NCBI GenBank assembly: GCA_029582165.1 | Contig: CM055868.1 | Location: 11,886,001-11,950,000, forward strand | From: Portulaca oleracea | Taxonomy: Eukaryota > Streptophyta > Magnoliopsida > Caryophyllales > Portulacaceae | DNA: 64,000 bases | Reading direction: 5' to 3' | Shown here: piece after piece, positions 51,441-63,326 of the stretch | How the letters are laid out: the number at the start of each line of letters is the position of its first letter | How positions within the stretch are numbered: position 1 is the first letter of the stretch | The notes under the pieces: generated by a model | What the model saw: only the letters and a program-made list of their open reading frames with translations | Told to the model about the DNA's origin: nothing | Databases searched by the model: none | Made by a program: the position numbers and the translations under genes

Positions 51441-52497
51441 TTAGGCTTTTATGATTACCAAATATATACATACACTTGAAAAACATCAACATAATTATCA
51501 ATAATAGATGACTATTTTGACCAAAAAAAATAAAAATCCATCAAACGTCACATACACAACAAGAGTTATCCAGTTCAAATGCAAGAATTAGCCTGTAAAA
51601 AATATCCACTGTACTGTTATCAAACATGTTCAATTGATTCAACGTAACAATGATTCTATTTCAACTACTACACCCTCTTAGCAAGTTGAGACCTTTCTTT
51701 TTGATAAATTGCGGCCATATAAGCTCTTTTAATTAATAATCACATGCCCAAGAGCATGGAAAGAGTTTAGAACTCTTAAAGAGTACAATACATCCGAAAG
51801 AAACCAATACCACTAGAAGGAAAACAAAAATATTGGCACACCATACAATCATCTATGACATCCATGAGCTTAGCTGCACTTATTTGAACGCAACCAAGAG
51901 ATTGAATAAGAAAACCATCTGATCAGTTAAACACATGTGAGTTCCTCCATTCAGAGAAGCATAGGTAGAGTACCATAGCTCAACACACTTGGACGAAGCC
52001 AACAATTGGTGTGATTTCAGGGAAAGATATCAGATGACATGAACAATATTGTATTATCTTGACAGACCTATGATTGAAGTATACGTTGATCCAATGTGTA
52101 TTTATCCAACAACCCCCAATTTAGCCAAGATCAATCCGATTCAATTATTGTATTATCTTGACAATCATCCAGTGAATAATCCATCTAATTTCCTAGTTTG
52201 AGACAACACAATTGACAAGCGGAGCGAGGAAGGATGAGTTGCGAAGAAGAACAACGAGGTGTTGTATTGTAGCATGTATGGACCACTAATTTCTCATTCC
52301 TCATTTCGGTTTTCATCATCTTATGTTAATTAAAAATATTTAATTATTCAAATTTAATGGAAAACATATAAATTGTTAGAATTTAAATAAAGCATTTACA
52401 TTCTTTGGCATTATTGCTTTGTAACGTACATATCAAAATTGATTTTCAAATTTTTTTTAAAAAGAAACTTATACATCAATATTTCCACATTTCTTCA
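51441..52497. other. Intergenic region, no gene seen
   Basis: AT-rich sequence with short unsupported frames only. Phrases such as TTGTATTATCTTGACA recur twice (about 52050 and 52150), suggesting an old local duplication. Confidence 0.35.
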
Positions 52498-52506
52498 ATG
52501 ACTTTC

Positions 52507-52848
52507 CAAAAAATTACTCAGAGGTATCCTAATATTTGGGGTAATTATTTTTGATTCGAACGTTTAGCCAATTTTGATGCACTTCTTTTGGGTTAGTAAT
52601 TATTTGGTGTTTTTCCGACCATCAATTTTATTAAGTGACCGAAATACTCTCGTTCTTCTTCTTCAAGTGTATTTCTTCAAAAAGGGAAGAACATGAACAT
52701 TTTGGTCACTTGATAAAATTAATGGCTGGAAAAATACTGAATAATTACTAACCCGAAAAGTAAGGGTACCTCAAAATTAATTTTGAAAAGTTGAGGTACC
52801 AGAAAAACATTTCACCAAAAGTTAGGGTACCTCACAGTCATTTTTTTG
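52507..52848. mobile_element. MULE-type foldback MITE, copy 1
   Basis: Arms of about 150 bp are inverted (AAAAAATTACTCAGAGGTA at the left against TACCTCACAGTCATTTTTT at the right; AAGTGACCGAAATACTC and TTGGTCACTTG near the centre). A perfect 9-bp duplication ATGACTTTC lies at 52498-52506 and 52849-52857. Length is 342 bp with no coding sequence. Confidence 0.85.
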
Positions 52849-53067
52849 ATGACTTTCAATGCTTAGTTTTTTTTTCAAGACTTTATTATAGTCCTGCAAT
52901 TTTCGTACAATTTTTCACGAGAATTACGGTATCAAATGATTTAACCTTTGCAGCTTGCGCACTCATCTATTAAGAAATACAAATGAAATATTGAATCTTA
53001 AATTAAAAACATATGAAAAGAGGCATATGGAAAGCAAGAATAACTTATCATTTGATAAACGATTATA

Positions 53068-53601
53068 CTCCCTTCTTCTCATATTATTTGTCTCTTAAGA
53101 TATAATTTACAAAACCAAAAAAACTTCCAATTTACATTAATTTGCATTGTTGGAAATGAGAAAAATGTGAATAAAATGGTGAATAATAAAGAAAAATGGT
53201 GAATAAAAGAGAAAAGTTGAAGAAAAAGATGTATTTAATAAGGTTTTTTTTCGATTATTACAAGCCAAATGCTTAAAAATTCGCAAAATACAGCAAAACT
53301 ACAATACAAAACAGCAAACAACCTACTTCAAAAGATACATGCCTACGAAAAATCTGCTAAACATAAGCAAACAGCAAGGAGTTACTACAACCAAAAAACT
53401 TTTTCATTCGACAACGATCACGAAAGATCAACATCACTTGGTGAGTCATCGAGGAATCTCACGCCTATATCATTGTCAATAATTCTTTTGTATTTAGTTT
53501 GATAAATTAGTAATTAATGTGTTATTGGAATTATAAGATGACAAATATTATGGGGAAAAAAAAAGTTACTTAAAGTGACAGATAATATAGGGAGGAGGAA
53601 G
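53068..53601. mobile_element. Stowaway-like MITE with an insertion
   Basis: The left end CTCCCTTCTTCTCATATTAT and the right end GACAGATAATATAGGGAGGA are inverted, and TA flanks both sides. At 534 bp it is about twice the usual size. The middle (about 53235-53510), starting at a T-run and holding a 77-codon frame with no recognised homology, is probably a later insertion. Confidence 0.65.
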
Positions 53602-53603
53602 TA

Positions 53604-54708
53604 TATTTGAGGTATATTTTAACCTATCATAAAAGATTATATCTTTTAGATATACTTCAACCTATCATATTTTTCAAGTATTTATCTTTCTGTATATATA
53701 AATGTACTTAAATATATTTAGGTTAACGTGCTCATTATGATTTAAGTAGAACAAAGTTATAAAAAATAATGAACTAATACTATTTATATATCATATATAG
53801 AGGTGAGCAATGGATCGGACCATTGAATTAAAGTCGGTGCTTTGAGTCATGACATCTTCATTTGCGTCTTGAACAATGATCTCCCGTGATTCCGTGATCA
53901 GATATGAGCTCTTTAGTTTAGGTACACACATTGGTTTGTTAGCTTTACTTACATCTTACAAGTGTGATTATCATGACCAAGCTTTTTCTATTCTTTTTAT
54001 TTTTTATTTACAATTGTCATTTGTGAGAATAGTGTGGCACCCACTCATAGTGGACTCGCTGCCTTATAGCCATGCAACAAAGATTTTTGTAGCGTATTTC
54101 ACTATGTAAAATTGTTGAAGCATCATGAACTCCACAATTAACATGATACGATTCATTTTCAACCTGCTGAATTTTCATGGTTGGTTAAATTAACTGTATT
54201 AACCATATTTTATCAATTTTACTATATCATATCACTTATTTTCATCTTTATCTGTCAAATTAACTACCTTTAACCACACTAATCATACTTTACTAACTTA
54301 ACAATAACCACAATTTATAAGAATTGTAAATAGGTGTAAATTGTTTTGGGTCATATTTTGATCCATAATTTTCTAAATTTATTAAAAAGTGAGTAAATAT
54401 ATCAAACGCATGAGAAATCTTATAAATAATAAATAATAAATAATCATAATTACTAGAAAATATTAGTGTAAAAATGATTAGAATAATAATTTAAACGAAA
54501 AAAAGACATGTAAAATGTTTCTTGGAATAAGACATGCGATGGACTTGTCCTAAAGCAGGGGTTTACCTAATAGACTAGCTAAGCTTTGGTTAGCCATTGG
54601 GCAAGGGCCCATTTCTAAACTAATTTTCAGAATGCAGAAATTGTTACCAGAATCATAAATTGGATTAAATTGTTTGACTTTAAATTTTGGTTGGTGATTG
54701 CAAGAAAA
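53604..54708. other. Intergenic region, no gene seen
   Basis: Strongly AT-rich. A 77-codon frame at 53876-54109 has hydrophobic runs but no recognisable family. No transposon ends were identified. Confidence 0.35.
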
Positions 54709-55390
54709 GTGTTTGGTGAAGAAGCTTTTTGTGAAAAGCTACCTCAAAAAGTTTCATCGAATAACTTTTTCAAAACTAGCTTTTTAGTACAAAAAGCTAA
54801 TATAAAAAGCTACTATTTAGGCAGAATGCCGTCACCTATTTTTACTAAGAAACTGAAATGCCCTATTTCTGCTGATAAGGATTCTTTATCAACTCTATCT
54901 ATTTTATGTTCAAATTCATGATAATTATAGTCATTACAGAGGATACTATGAATTTTATTTATCCAAATTCCATCTATCCGATTTTTTATTGCAGTTTCAT
55001 TTCTAATGGAGGATGAAAATAATTTTTTTATTAGTCCACGATACGATCCATTTAAGAAAGGATCGTATATTTTTGGTAAATATTCTTTTTTTTTTTTATC
55101 ATTGCATAATCGAGTTTTTTTTTCGAATACATTTATCGAAATAAGTCCTTTGTCTAAAACTGCAATTCTATTAGAAAATTCATTGCTTAAGCTGTTCTTT
55201 TTTTGTTCATTGGTATAAATCCAATAATTGTACAGTTCATCATAGAAGAATTTTTCTGTTGTAGACAAAGAAATCTTTCTTTGTATCATTTCTTAACAAA
55301 CACCTCAAATAGCTTTTTAACCTTAGTCAAAAAGCTAAAACTTATCCAAAAAGCTAAAAGCTACCCAAAAAGTTGGGTAGCCAAACACCC
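54709..55390. mobile_element. TIR element carrying a plastid ycf1 fragment
   Basis: The left side GTGTTTGGTGAAGAAGC with repeated AAAAGCTACC and AAAAAGCTA phrases is inverted relative to the right side (AAAAGCTAAAAGCTACC, then GGTAGCCAAACACCC). This is a common plant foldback or hAT-like MITE layout. Between the two lie about 470 bp of plastid DNA. No clean target duplication was found, so I cannot tell whether plastid DNA landed in an existing MITE or the element captured it. Confidence 0.6.
54813..55289 (-). pseudogene. ycf1: Nuclear plastid DNA: fragment of ycf1 (TIC214)
   Basis: The reverse-strand frame of 158 codons starts [20 protein letters not shown] and includes [17 protein letters not shown] and [13 protein letters not shown]. 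These match the chloroplast ycf1 product, a component of the plastid protein import machinery encoded in the plastid genome. It is a small internal piece of a protein of more than 1500 residues, and it lacks plastid promoters, so it is a NUPT and not a gene. The frame is fully open, which suggests a fairly recent transfer. The last few codons read into the flanking TIR element. Confidence 0.88.
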
Positions 55391-55711
55391 CCAAACCACA
55401 TAAGCAGGTGTAAATTCGGGAATGTAGTAATCCATGAATGAATCTGGGACGTCTCGGATCGCTCAAAAGTGAATTTAATTCAAAGGTCCATGGTTTTGGG
55501 ACAAATTAAAGGATTGATTAACCCACCATCCATTGATCCATACCCTCCCTTCCTGTACAATGATGTCCTCTATTTGTTCACTATCATCATCGTTTGTGCA
55601 ACACTGTGCTTTGGCATTTCAATTTGAAGTCCCTTAGCAGGATCCTTATTGTTCTTGTCATAAAGAAATGTAAAATCATTTTGCAGCTTCTCTCCTTCTC
55701 CATTGCTAATT
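55391..55711. other. Intergenic region, no gene seen
   Basis: Less AT-rich than its surroundings, with no long frame. No splice-flanked coding segment could be supported. Confidence 0.35.
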
Positions 55712-55716
55712 ACTCC

Positions 55717-55983
55717 TGTAATATCCCGGGTATGTGGTTAAAGTGTGGCTTAAGAGGATTGAAATGACTACTTATATCACCAAGTGCGAACCGTTTATGG
55801 TCACCGTTCGTTGAGAACTCTCGATTAAGCGTCTTGGTGGGAGTAATCGAGATGGGTGGCCTCTGGGAAGTTTTCCCAGGCGTGTGGCGAGGATGAAGCC
55901 TTGGAAAAGCTCGTGGTGATTTATGCAGTCAGCGATCTTGGCGATTATTGTTAATATCATGCGAGAGGGATCGGGGGGTTACA
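55717..55983 (+). mobile_element. Cassandra solo LTR with 5S rRNA-like segment
   Basis: TGTAATATCCCGGG..GGGGGGTTACA, 267 bp, with a perfect 5-bp duplication ACTCC (55712-55716 and 55984-55988). The 5S-like part (ATTAAGCGTCTTGG, then GAGATGGGTGGCC and CTGGGAAG) lies on the + strand. It is the same family as 6582-7334, opposite orientation. No second LTR is present. Confidence 0.92.
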
Positions 55984-56212
55984 ACTCCAGTGTTATTATT
56001 ATCAACTACCAAAATTATAATATTTGAATTCAAGGTAAACTATGTCATTTTATTGGTAGGCCTCCATAAGCACCAGTCACACTACTCCTATCACTCCCCA
56101 TTCGCCAACAATCACCATCCTAACTTACTTCTCCCACCCCACCCGCACTGCCCTTTGTCCACAATACTCTTAACCGACCAGTTTAAATTCAGTGGCCTAT
56201 TCCCTTCTTTTT

Positions 56213-56562
56213 CAAAAAATTAGTAGGAGGTACTTCAATATTTGGGAAAATTATTTTTCAGTACTCCAACTTTTCAAAACTCATTTTGAGGTACTCTTAC
56301 TTTTTGAATTAATAATTATCTGGTGTTTTTTCGGTCATCAATTTTATTAAGTGACCAAAATATCATTATTTTTCTTCTTCAAGGGTATTTCTTCAAAAAT
56401 GGAAGAACAAGTGTATTTCGGTCACTTAACTAAATTGATGACCGGAAAGCACCTAATAATTACTAACCCAAAAACTAAGGGTATCCCAAAATGAGTTTTG
56501 AAAAGTTGGAGTACCTGAAAAACATTTCACCAAAAGTTAGGGTACCTCCGAGTAATTTTTTG
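56213..56562. mobile_element. MULE-type foldback MITE, copy 2
   Basis: 350 bp, same family as 52507-52848 (shared TTGAAAAGTTGGAGTACC, AAAACATTTCACCAAAAG and TTAGGGTACCTC). A perfect 9-bp duplication CTTCTTTTT lies at 56204-56212 and 56563-56571. Confidence 0.85.
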
Positions 56563-57769
56563 CTTCTTTTTATTGATAAGTAAAAGGCACCATAAGCAAG
56601 ATAATTAGAGATCGGTAAACTACGCCCTGTTTTTTTTACAGTGCAGTACTGTGGTGTGGTACTACGTAAAATTCACTATACTATTGAGGCTCTGTTTTTT
56701 TGTTAGGTTATTTTCAAGTTTGAATGAATAAGTTAGGATAAGTTGGGATAAGTTGGGATAAGTTATAATATTTTTTTGAGGAATTGTGTTAGGTTTGAAT
56801 AAGTTTGGATAAGTTAAGATAAGATGGGAGAGTTATATCCAACCTAACCAAAGAATAATGGCTCAATATTCTTGTACACTTTACTATAATTGTTGGAAAT
56901 ATCAATCTAGAAAAATCTTGAAAAGAATTACTAGAAAGATCTAAAAGAAAATCCAGGATATTATATGGAAAAATATCATAGAATTTTCTAGAAATATCAA
57001 AAGCTAAATAAATGTAAGAAAAATCTAGATTATATATAATGACAAATTAGTAAGGAGATTAAAAATTAATACCTCCTTACTACATATATATAAATAGTCA
57101 TTAGGGACATGCTCTTGAGGTGTGTAATTAATAAGCTCCTATAAAGAGTTCATCCCATCACCACCATGTATCCAATTTCCCCCTTATAACATTTTCCACT
57201 TCCAAATCCAAATACCAAGTTTTATTTCCAAAATTTGGCCCACTACACTTCTGCTAAGCACCTCTCAAAAATTTCAACAACAATCATTACTAATATGTTT
57301 TCTCACTTTTCTCTCTCTCTCCTCTACTTTTACCATTCTCTCTTCTCACCTATAACATTAACTACACTTTCCACAAATTTTACTATATACACAATTCCAC
57401 ACCATACCGTACTTTCTACAATTTTACCATACCGCACGATTTCCGCATCTTATTAACTGCAAAAGAACAAGAGACCTAAGTAGAAATAAGATCTTGTTCT
57501 TTTTTGTGGTGGGTAAAGTGTTGGTACTGGTATGGTGTTGTAAAAATATATATAATATGATATGATGTGATATGGTGGGATAACTTGGGGTAAAATTTGG
57601 AGTAATACTGATTCGTGTGGTAAGTTAGGAGAAAAAAAAAGTCAAAAGTAGTGAGAAAAAGAAAGAGAAAGAAAAGTGAGGAAAGAGAAAAGTAAAAAAC
57701 AGTGAGAAATGGGTAGAGAGAAAAAAATTAGGCCTGTTGTGGTACAATGTGGTATGATATGATAGTGTG

Positions 57770-58607
57770 TAGGGGCGGAAATTCATACCCAATACCCTTA
57801 CCACCCATAATGGGTGGGTAAAACCCATTATAGATGGATAATGGGTAGGATGGGTATGGGTTATTCATAATTTGGTGTGGGTACCGATTATCCATGGGTA
57901 TCTATATATCCATTGATGTCTTAACTGTGTTAGAAGTTTATGTCGAGTTGTGTTGTGTTTATAATTGAAATTTAAGTCAAAATTCAACTTTAATGGTACA
58001 AAAGTTTGTAGTACAATAGTATTGATTAAAAAAGGATCAAATATGAATTTTGAGATCCTAATGTTTTTTATCTGATAACATTTATCGCGACATTATAGAC
58101 ATTTTTTTGTCACTAAAACTAACTGAAACTTTAAATTTTTAATTTCAACGGTTTGAGCCGGATTTTTATAATATGATAGGATATATTAAAAAAGTTCTAA
58201 TATAAATTTTGAGCTCCAAATATTTTAATCTAATAGCATATGTCGCGACATATATGAAAATTTGTTGTCGCTAAAAGTAACTGAAACCTTAAATTAAAAT
58301 TCTATTTTGACGATTTAAATTGAAACTTTATAAAATGATATGATAGATTGAAAAAATTTCAAGTATGAATTTTGAGCTTCAAATATAAATTTATTATCTA
58401 AAACGTTAGAAAACAAAATAAAAATAGTTAGTTGAATACTTGGATATCCATGAATATCCATGGCTAATACCCATGGAAGTAATATCCATGTAGATATTAC
58501 CATGTGGGTAATAAGTGGCATGAGTAGGGTATAGGTAGGGTCTTATTATCTATGGGTAAAACATGGGTATGGATAGTGTCCATCTATACCCACCCAATTC
58601 TCACCTC
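57770..58607. mobile_element. Non-autonomous hAT element, 838 bp
   Basis: It begins TAGGGGCGGAAATT and ends AATTCTCACCTC, imperfect inverted repeats extended by ACCCATAATGGGTGGGTA-type subterminal repeats at both ends. A perfect 8-bp duplication ATAGTGTG lies at 57762-57769 and 58608-58615. The interior contains two or three degenerate repeats around TTTTGAGCTCCAAAT and GTCGCGACAT-like phrases. No transposase. Confidence 0.85.
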
Positions 58608-59922
58608 ATAGTGTGGTATGGTATGATAATATGTAATGGTTTGTGGTTAGTGTGATAAATTGTGTAGGTGCATTATGACACCATACAAAAAGGGAACAAA
58701 GTAGAGAGAACTAGAATATATGATAGGTAAGACCCTGTTTTTTTGGTGTGGTTGGTAAGATGCGGAAATGGTGCGGTGTTGTGAAACTGTGGAAAGTGCG
58801 GTAAGATATGAAATTGTATGGTAAATTTTTGAAAAGTGTGGTTAGTGTGGTAAGTTTTTTGTTACCGGTGGCTGTGGCTACCTTTGGCTTAGCTCCAAAT
58901 CCGCCAATGGTGAAAAGTAGAGGGGAAAAGTGAGGAGAGAGAAAAGTAATATGACATATTGGTAATGATTGTGGGAAAGTTTGGTGAAATTTGGAAGAAC
59001 ATTGAGTAATATGGTGAGTTGTGGTACCACACCGCACCGCACTGCACCGCACTGTATAAAATAACAATGCCTTATTCTTACAAAAAAGATTAGGGCTCAA
59101 GTTACAGTAGTCCTGTTCTTTGGGATGGTAAGGAATAAAGTCAGATAAGGTAAGGTAAGATAAGGTAAAATTAAGGAAAGACAAGCAAAGTAATTAATGA
59201 TAGTATGTAATTGCTATATTATCTATTTCTTTTTTATTTTAAGATAAATTTTATGAACTAAATAAAGAAGTATTTGATAAGATAAAACAAAGTAAAATAA
59301 GGATATGTAAAATTTTACTTAACCATAAAAAAAAAAGAAGATAATGTAAATTAAGTAAAGAAAAATAGGCAAAGTAAAACTGAATAAATAAAAAATACTT
59401 TATCTGTCTTTGTTCTTTTATGCGGTTCCACATCGCACCTGCTATATTTTTCCACACTTACCATAATCTTTCCATACTATACCATATTATTCCACACTTT
59501 ATCACAATTATAACTTTATCTTTCTTTACCTTTCTCTCTCTTTACTTTTGTCTTCTACTTTTCACATTCTCACTATTCATCTATCACATCAATCATTTTT
59601 ACCACAACTTTTATCCTATCTTACCACACTATACCACATTTTCCACAACATTGCTATACCATACTATTTACCACACCGTATTTGTCGCACAAAAGAACAA
59701 GGCCTACATCCCAAAAGAACCATGCCTAATTTACCCTTCTTTTTGTGGTTAATTAGTGAGTTTATTTTCATGCCAAGGTAGCATTACGCACTGTTCTTTA
59801 GAATGATAGGTTTATCTTATCAATTTTTTACATTAATTTACCCGAATATCTAGAAAACACTCAAATCAGTATCATTTTATGTTATTATCATTATCTTTCC
59901 TTTTCTTATTAACCTTACTTTA

Positions 59923-60187
59923 GGCCCTGTTCTTTTCTGTGATTGGCAAACTGCGGTGCCACAGCCTACCGCAGTTTGTCACAACCCACCACAAAATACC
60001 ATTCTATCACAATTCACCGCAACCCACCACAAATTACTTTTTCATAATTACCAATACAATATTTATATATATACAAAAAACTCACCACAACATACCAATA
60101 ACCCGCCACAATTACACCACAACCCGCCACAATTTCACCACATCATACCACGTCATACCGCAGAATATCGCATAAAAGAACATGGTC
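59923..60187. mobile_element. PIF/Harbinger-like MITE
   Basis: The ends GGCCCTGTTCTTTTCTGTG and CGCATAAAAGAACATGGTC are inverted, and TTA flanks both sides (59920-59922 and 60188-60190), as expected for Harbinger-type insertion. Length is 265 bp. Confidence 0.75.
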
Positions 60188-60319
60188 TTACCTAACTTAA
60201 TCCTGATACTTTAAAGAACAGGGTGTTAATACTTTGTATTATGCCATTTTACATTTTTTGTAAATTTCTTTTTTAACCTTCCATTGTGGAGAAAGCAAAA
60301 ACTAATGTCTACTATTTAG

Positions 60320-60964
60320 TAGGGGTGTTCACGGTGCGGTCCGGTGTGGTGACGGTTTCACGAAGCGGTGCACCGTTCGAAACGGTTATCCAAAATCATA
60401 AACCAGAACTGGAACCGGAACACCCGATTTTTTTAAACCGGTGCACCGGATTTAACGGTGCGGTATTACCGGTTAACCGGAACCGCCTTTATTTCCATCA
60501 AAATTAAAAAATCATCATTCAATCAACCAAAAAAAAAAACAAAGTCGGTTTCGATTTTTCGAGTGAAATTGCAAATTAAGAAATTGGGTTTTGGGTACTT
60601 GACTTGGGTAGTGGGCTAGAGGTCACTGGTCAATAGGCTAATTCTTTCTACTGTTTCACAACCTTTTTTAGGAGTTGATTATGCTCCTTTTAATTTAATA
60701 CTGTATTTGTGTAAATTTTTTTAATCAAAATATATATATTATGGTGAATTGACAAGGAAACAATATACGATATTGTGTGCCATTCTATTTTCATGTACCT
60801 GAATACACAGGTTTAATTTCTTTTTATATTAGAATTTAGCTTAATAACAAAAAGAATGAGACTCAGTTAAATTATTACATATTTGCTACTAAAAATATTT
60901 CAAAAAATTATATTGCACATAACTTATCCCTAATGTTATATAGAAAAACCCCAACTAAATTGTG

Positions 60965-61009
<45 letters not shown>

Positions 61010-61188
61010 CGGTGCGGTTCCGGTTCTCCGCCGGTTTAAAAATTACAAATCAGAACCGCCCCGTTTAACATCCATTTTATCCAGATCGGTGCACCGGAAA
61101 AATGAAGCAGTTCGGTGTTACCTGTTTCCAATTTTTTTTAGCCGATTTACGGTTCGGTGAAACGATTCCGATTTTTTTAACACCCCTG
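60320..61188. mobile_element. Non-autonomous hAT element, 869 bp, with (AT)n tract
   Basis: Ends TAGGGGTGTTCACGG and TTTAACACCCCTG are imperfect inverted repeats. A perfect 8-bp duplication CTATTTAG lies at 60312-60319 and 61189-61196. Subterminal GGTGCACCGG, AACCGG and GGTGCGGT repeats resemble those of 48361-48977. An (AT)n microsatellite occupies about 60968-61006. No transposase. Confidence 0.9.
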
Positions 61189-61762
61189 CTATTTAGCAAT
61201 GTGTTACCCACTTACCCAATTACACTACATTTGTCGCATCTTACAATAAGAATTAAAAGTTAAATTGGCATCTTAGGAAAAAGCAGATTAGTGATAAAGG
61301 CATGCATGGGGAGTGGGGGCATTGATTTGGAAATGTCCGTTGGCCGTTGGACAACTTTTCTGTTGCAAGGGCTACACGTGGCTAAATATGTTTGGGTCAC
61401 AGCGACACCTTTGATGACATGAAATTGTGACTGTGACGTCTGAGACCCCGCCATGGACTAAAGAGTAAAGACCCACAGGGCCACAGTCGTGGTCTCCACC
61501 GATGGATTACAGTTAGATCTAAATTTGAAATCAATTTATTTGGATTGAAACAGAAAAAGTTGGCTCAAATCCCATAAAAGGAAATTTAAATTCATTAAAA
61601 AAATTTGATTCTGATTATAATTGAAACGGATACTTGAGGTAATCATTTTTGGTCTAATTATGTCTGATTAAATTTGATTCGAATAATAAATACGTAAAAA
61701 TAATCTGAAAAAGTATAATATAACCGAATTTGAGGATTAACGGGAGAATTTGAAACATTAGG

Positions 61763-62420
61763 TTGTGTTTGGTTGTGATGAAAATGGAAAATGATTTTTC
61801 CATTTTCCGGTGTTTGGCCTTGGTGACTGAAAAATGGAGAAATCCATTTTCCAAGAAATGATTTTCGTCCACCTTTTATAAATTATTTTCTTAACTCTAA
61901 CCTAATAAAAATCATTTTCTCGTCTCTTCCCTACTCTCTCTCTTCTTTCTTTCTCTCCACCATTCTCTCTCATGTAGTGATTTGTATATTTCTCTCTCTC
62001 TCTCTCTCTCTCTTATCTTTGTCCCTCTCCACCACTCTCTCTCGTATACCTATTTTAATATCTTCTCTCTTCCACCACTATCTCTCCTACACCCGTTTTG
62101 ATATTTCTCTCCCTCTCTCTCTCTTTCTCTCTCTATATACCACTCTCTCATATACCCATTTCAATCTCTCTCTCTCTTTCTCTCTCTCGCTCCACCACTA
62201 TCTCTCATGCACCCTTTTAATATTTTTCTCTCTCCTCTCCCTCCCCCTTCCTCTTCCTCTCCATCATTCTCTTACACATGCATTTTAATCTCTGTCTCAT
62301 TATTATTATCAAACATGTGAAAATTGTTTTTCAGATATCAAATGAAAATTCATTTCCAAAGAAAATCATTTTCCAAGGAAAACCTTAGCAAATAATTTTC
62401 TTTTGCACCAAACACACCCC
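61763..62420. mobile_element. TIR element with CT-rich interior
   Basis: The left GTGTTTGGTTGTGATGAAAA with GGAAAATGATTTT is inverted relative to the right AAAATCATTTTCC and CACCAAACACACCC. The interior 61985-62270 is a CT-rich array in which a CCACCACTCTCTC..ACACCC..TTTTAATAT unit recurs four or five times. The TTA/CTA flanks are not decisive for the superfamily. Confidence 0.6.
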
Positions 62421-62917
62421 TAGTTTCTTTTCAAAGAAGTGTGTATTGCCTGTATTTTAACGTTTGAGAGATTTTTTCTGACATGTTATACGTACTTCTA
62501 TTGTGCTATTATACATTTTTAATTATGTAAAAAATTATTTAGGTTTGTCGTTGGTGTTTTATTTATTTTTTCAAGTAATGAGTATGATATATTAAATTAC
62601 AAAATATTGTCAAAAAATATAAAATAAAAAATAAATAGTACAAATGTTAATTGGATCTGTAATTAAAATCTGAGGGCTTCCACCTCCTATTATAATCGGG
62701 GATGAAAGTCCACTCCTCCTAATAAATAGTACAAATGATAATAAATCTGAATATTATGTGTCAATTAATTAAAAAGTTATTAATGATATAATTTCATTGT
62801 TTTAATGAACGCGATTTATTATCATTGTTTTAACAATAAAAATATTATTATGGATATAAAATTAAATTCAACATATATGATATAATTTCTCAAACTAAAC
62901 CATATAGTAAATAGCCA
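62421..62917. other. Intergenic region, no gene seen
   Basis: AT-rich with a repeated AATAAATAGTACAAATG phrase (about 62630 and 62722). Nothing else is identifiable. Confidence 0.35.
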
Positions 62918-63326
62918 TAGTTATTAAAATCTCAATCCGAATCAACGATTCTACGAGTTTACGATCCAAAAACTTTTCATTGATCCAACTCTTATTAAGA
63001 TCTTAAAGTAGTTAGTATCTTAACATCCTAGTTTAACCTGAATATTATGTGTTAGAATCATAATACGATTCTATGATCCTACGATTCGATCCTCGATATC
63101 CTACATCAGTTAATAATGTTTCCGCACGTTCTCATCATTAAAATTTTGTCATAACAATATAATTTTTTTGTTAATGTTATGCGGTGAATATACAATTTAG
63201 AGTATTGCTTTATTACTAGTGAACATTTGTTAAGATTTTAACTATTATTGAACGTTTTTTGATATTTTCCTATTGCATTAGAATCATATGATCCTCGATC
63301 CGATTCTATGATTTCGATCCTAACTA
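62918..63326 (+). mobile_element. Degenerate hAT MITE(s) of the CATAGTTATTAAAATC family, hit by a LINE
   Basis: Starts CATAGTTATTAAAATCTC and repeats GATCCTACGATT-type phrases up to about 63100, then again at about 63275-63326 (TTCTATGATTTCGATCC). The expected right end is missing because a LINE poly(A) tail begins at 63327. It may be one expanded or two overlapping copies. Confidence 0.55.

Larger units (their letters stand above)
56620..60215. repeat. Cluster of PIF/Harbinger-like MITEs with CTGTTCTTTT termini
   Basis: Terminal motifs CTTGTTCTTTT or CTGTTCTTT and their complements occur near 57461, 57492, 58731, 59110, 59408, 59694, 59713, 59790, 59926, 60173 and 60206. Next to them are GCGGTG/CACCGC-type subterminal repeats and long stretches of ACCACA/TGTGGT. 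Pairs facing each other delimit probable elements (about 58730-59073, 59406-59704, 59923-60187). A large hAT element (57770-58607) is nested in the cluster. No host gene is visible. Confidence 0.65.

Noticed and set aside
54813..55289. Functional ycf1 gene
   Set aside because: Only a small internal fragment, surrounded by nuclear transposon DNA.
61977..62288. 103-codon Ser/Leu-rich ORF
   Set aside because: It is a translation of a CT-rich tandem repeat inside a TIR element.
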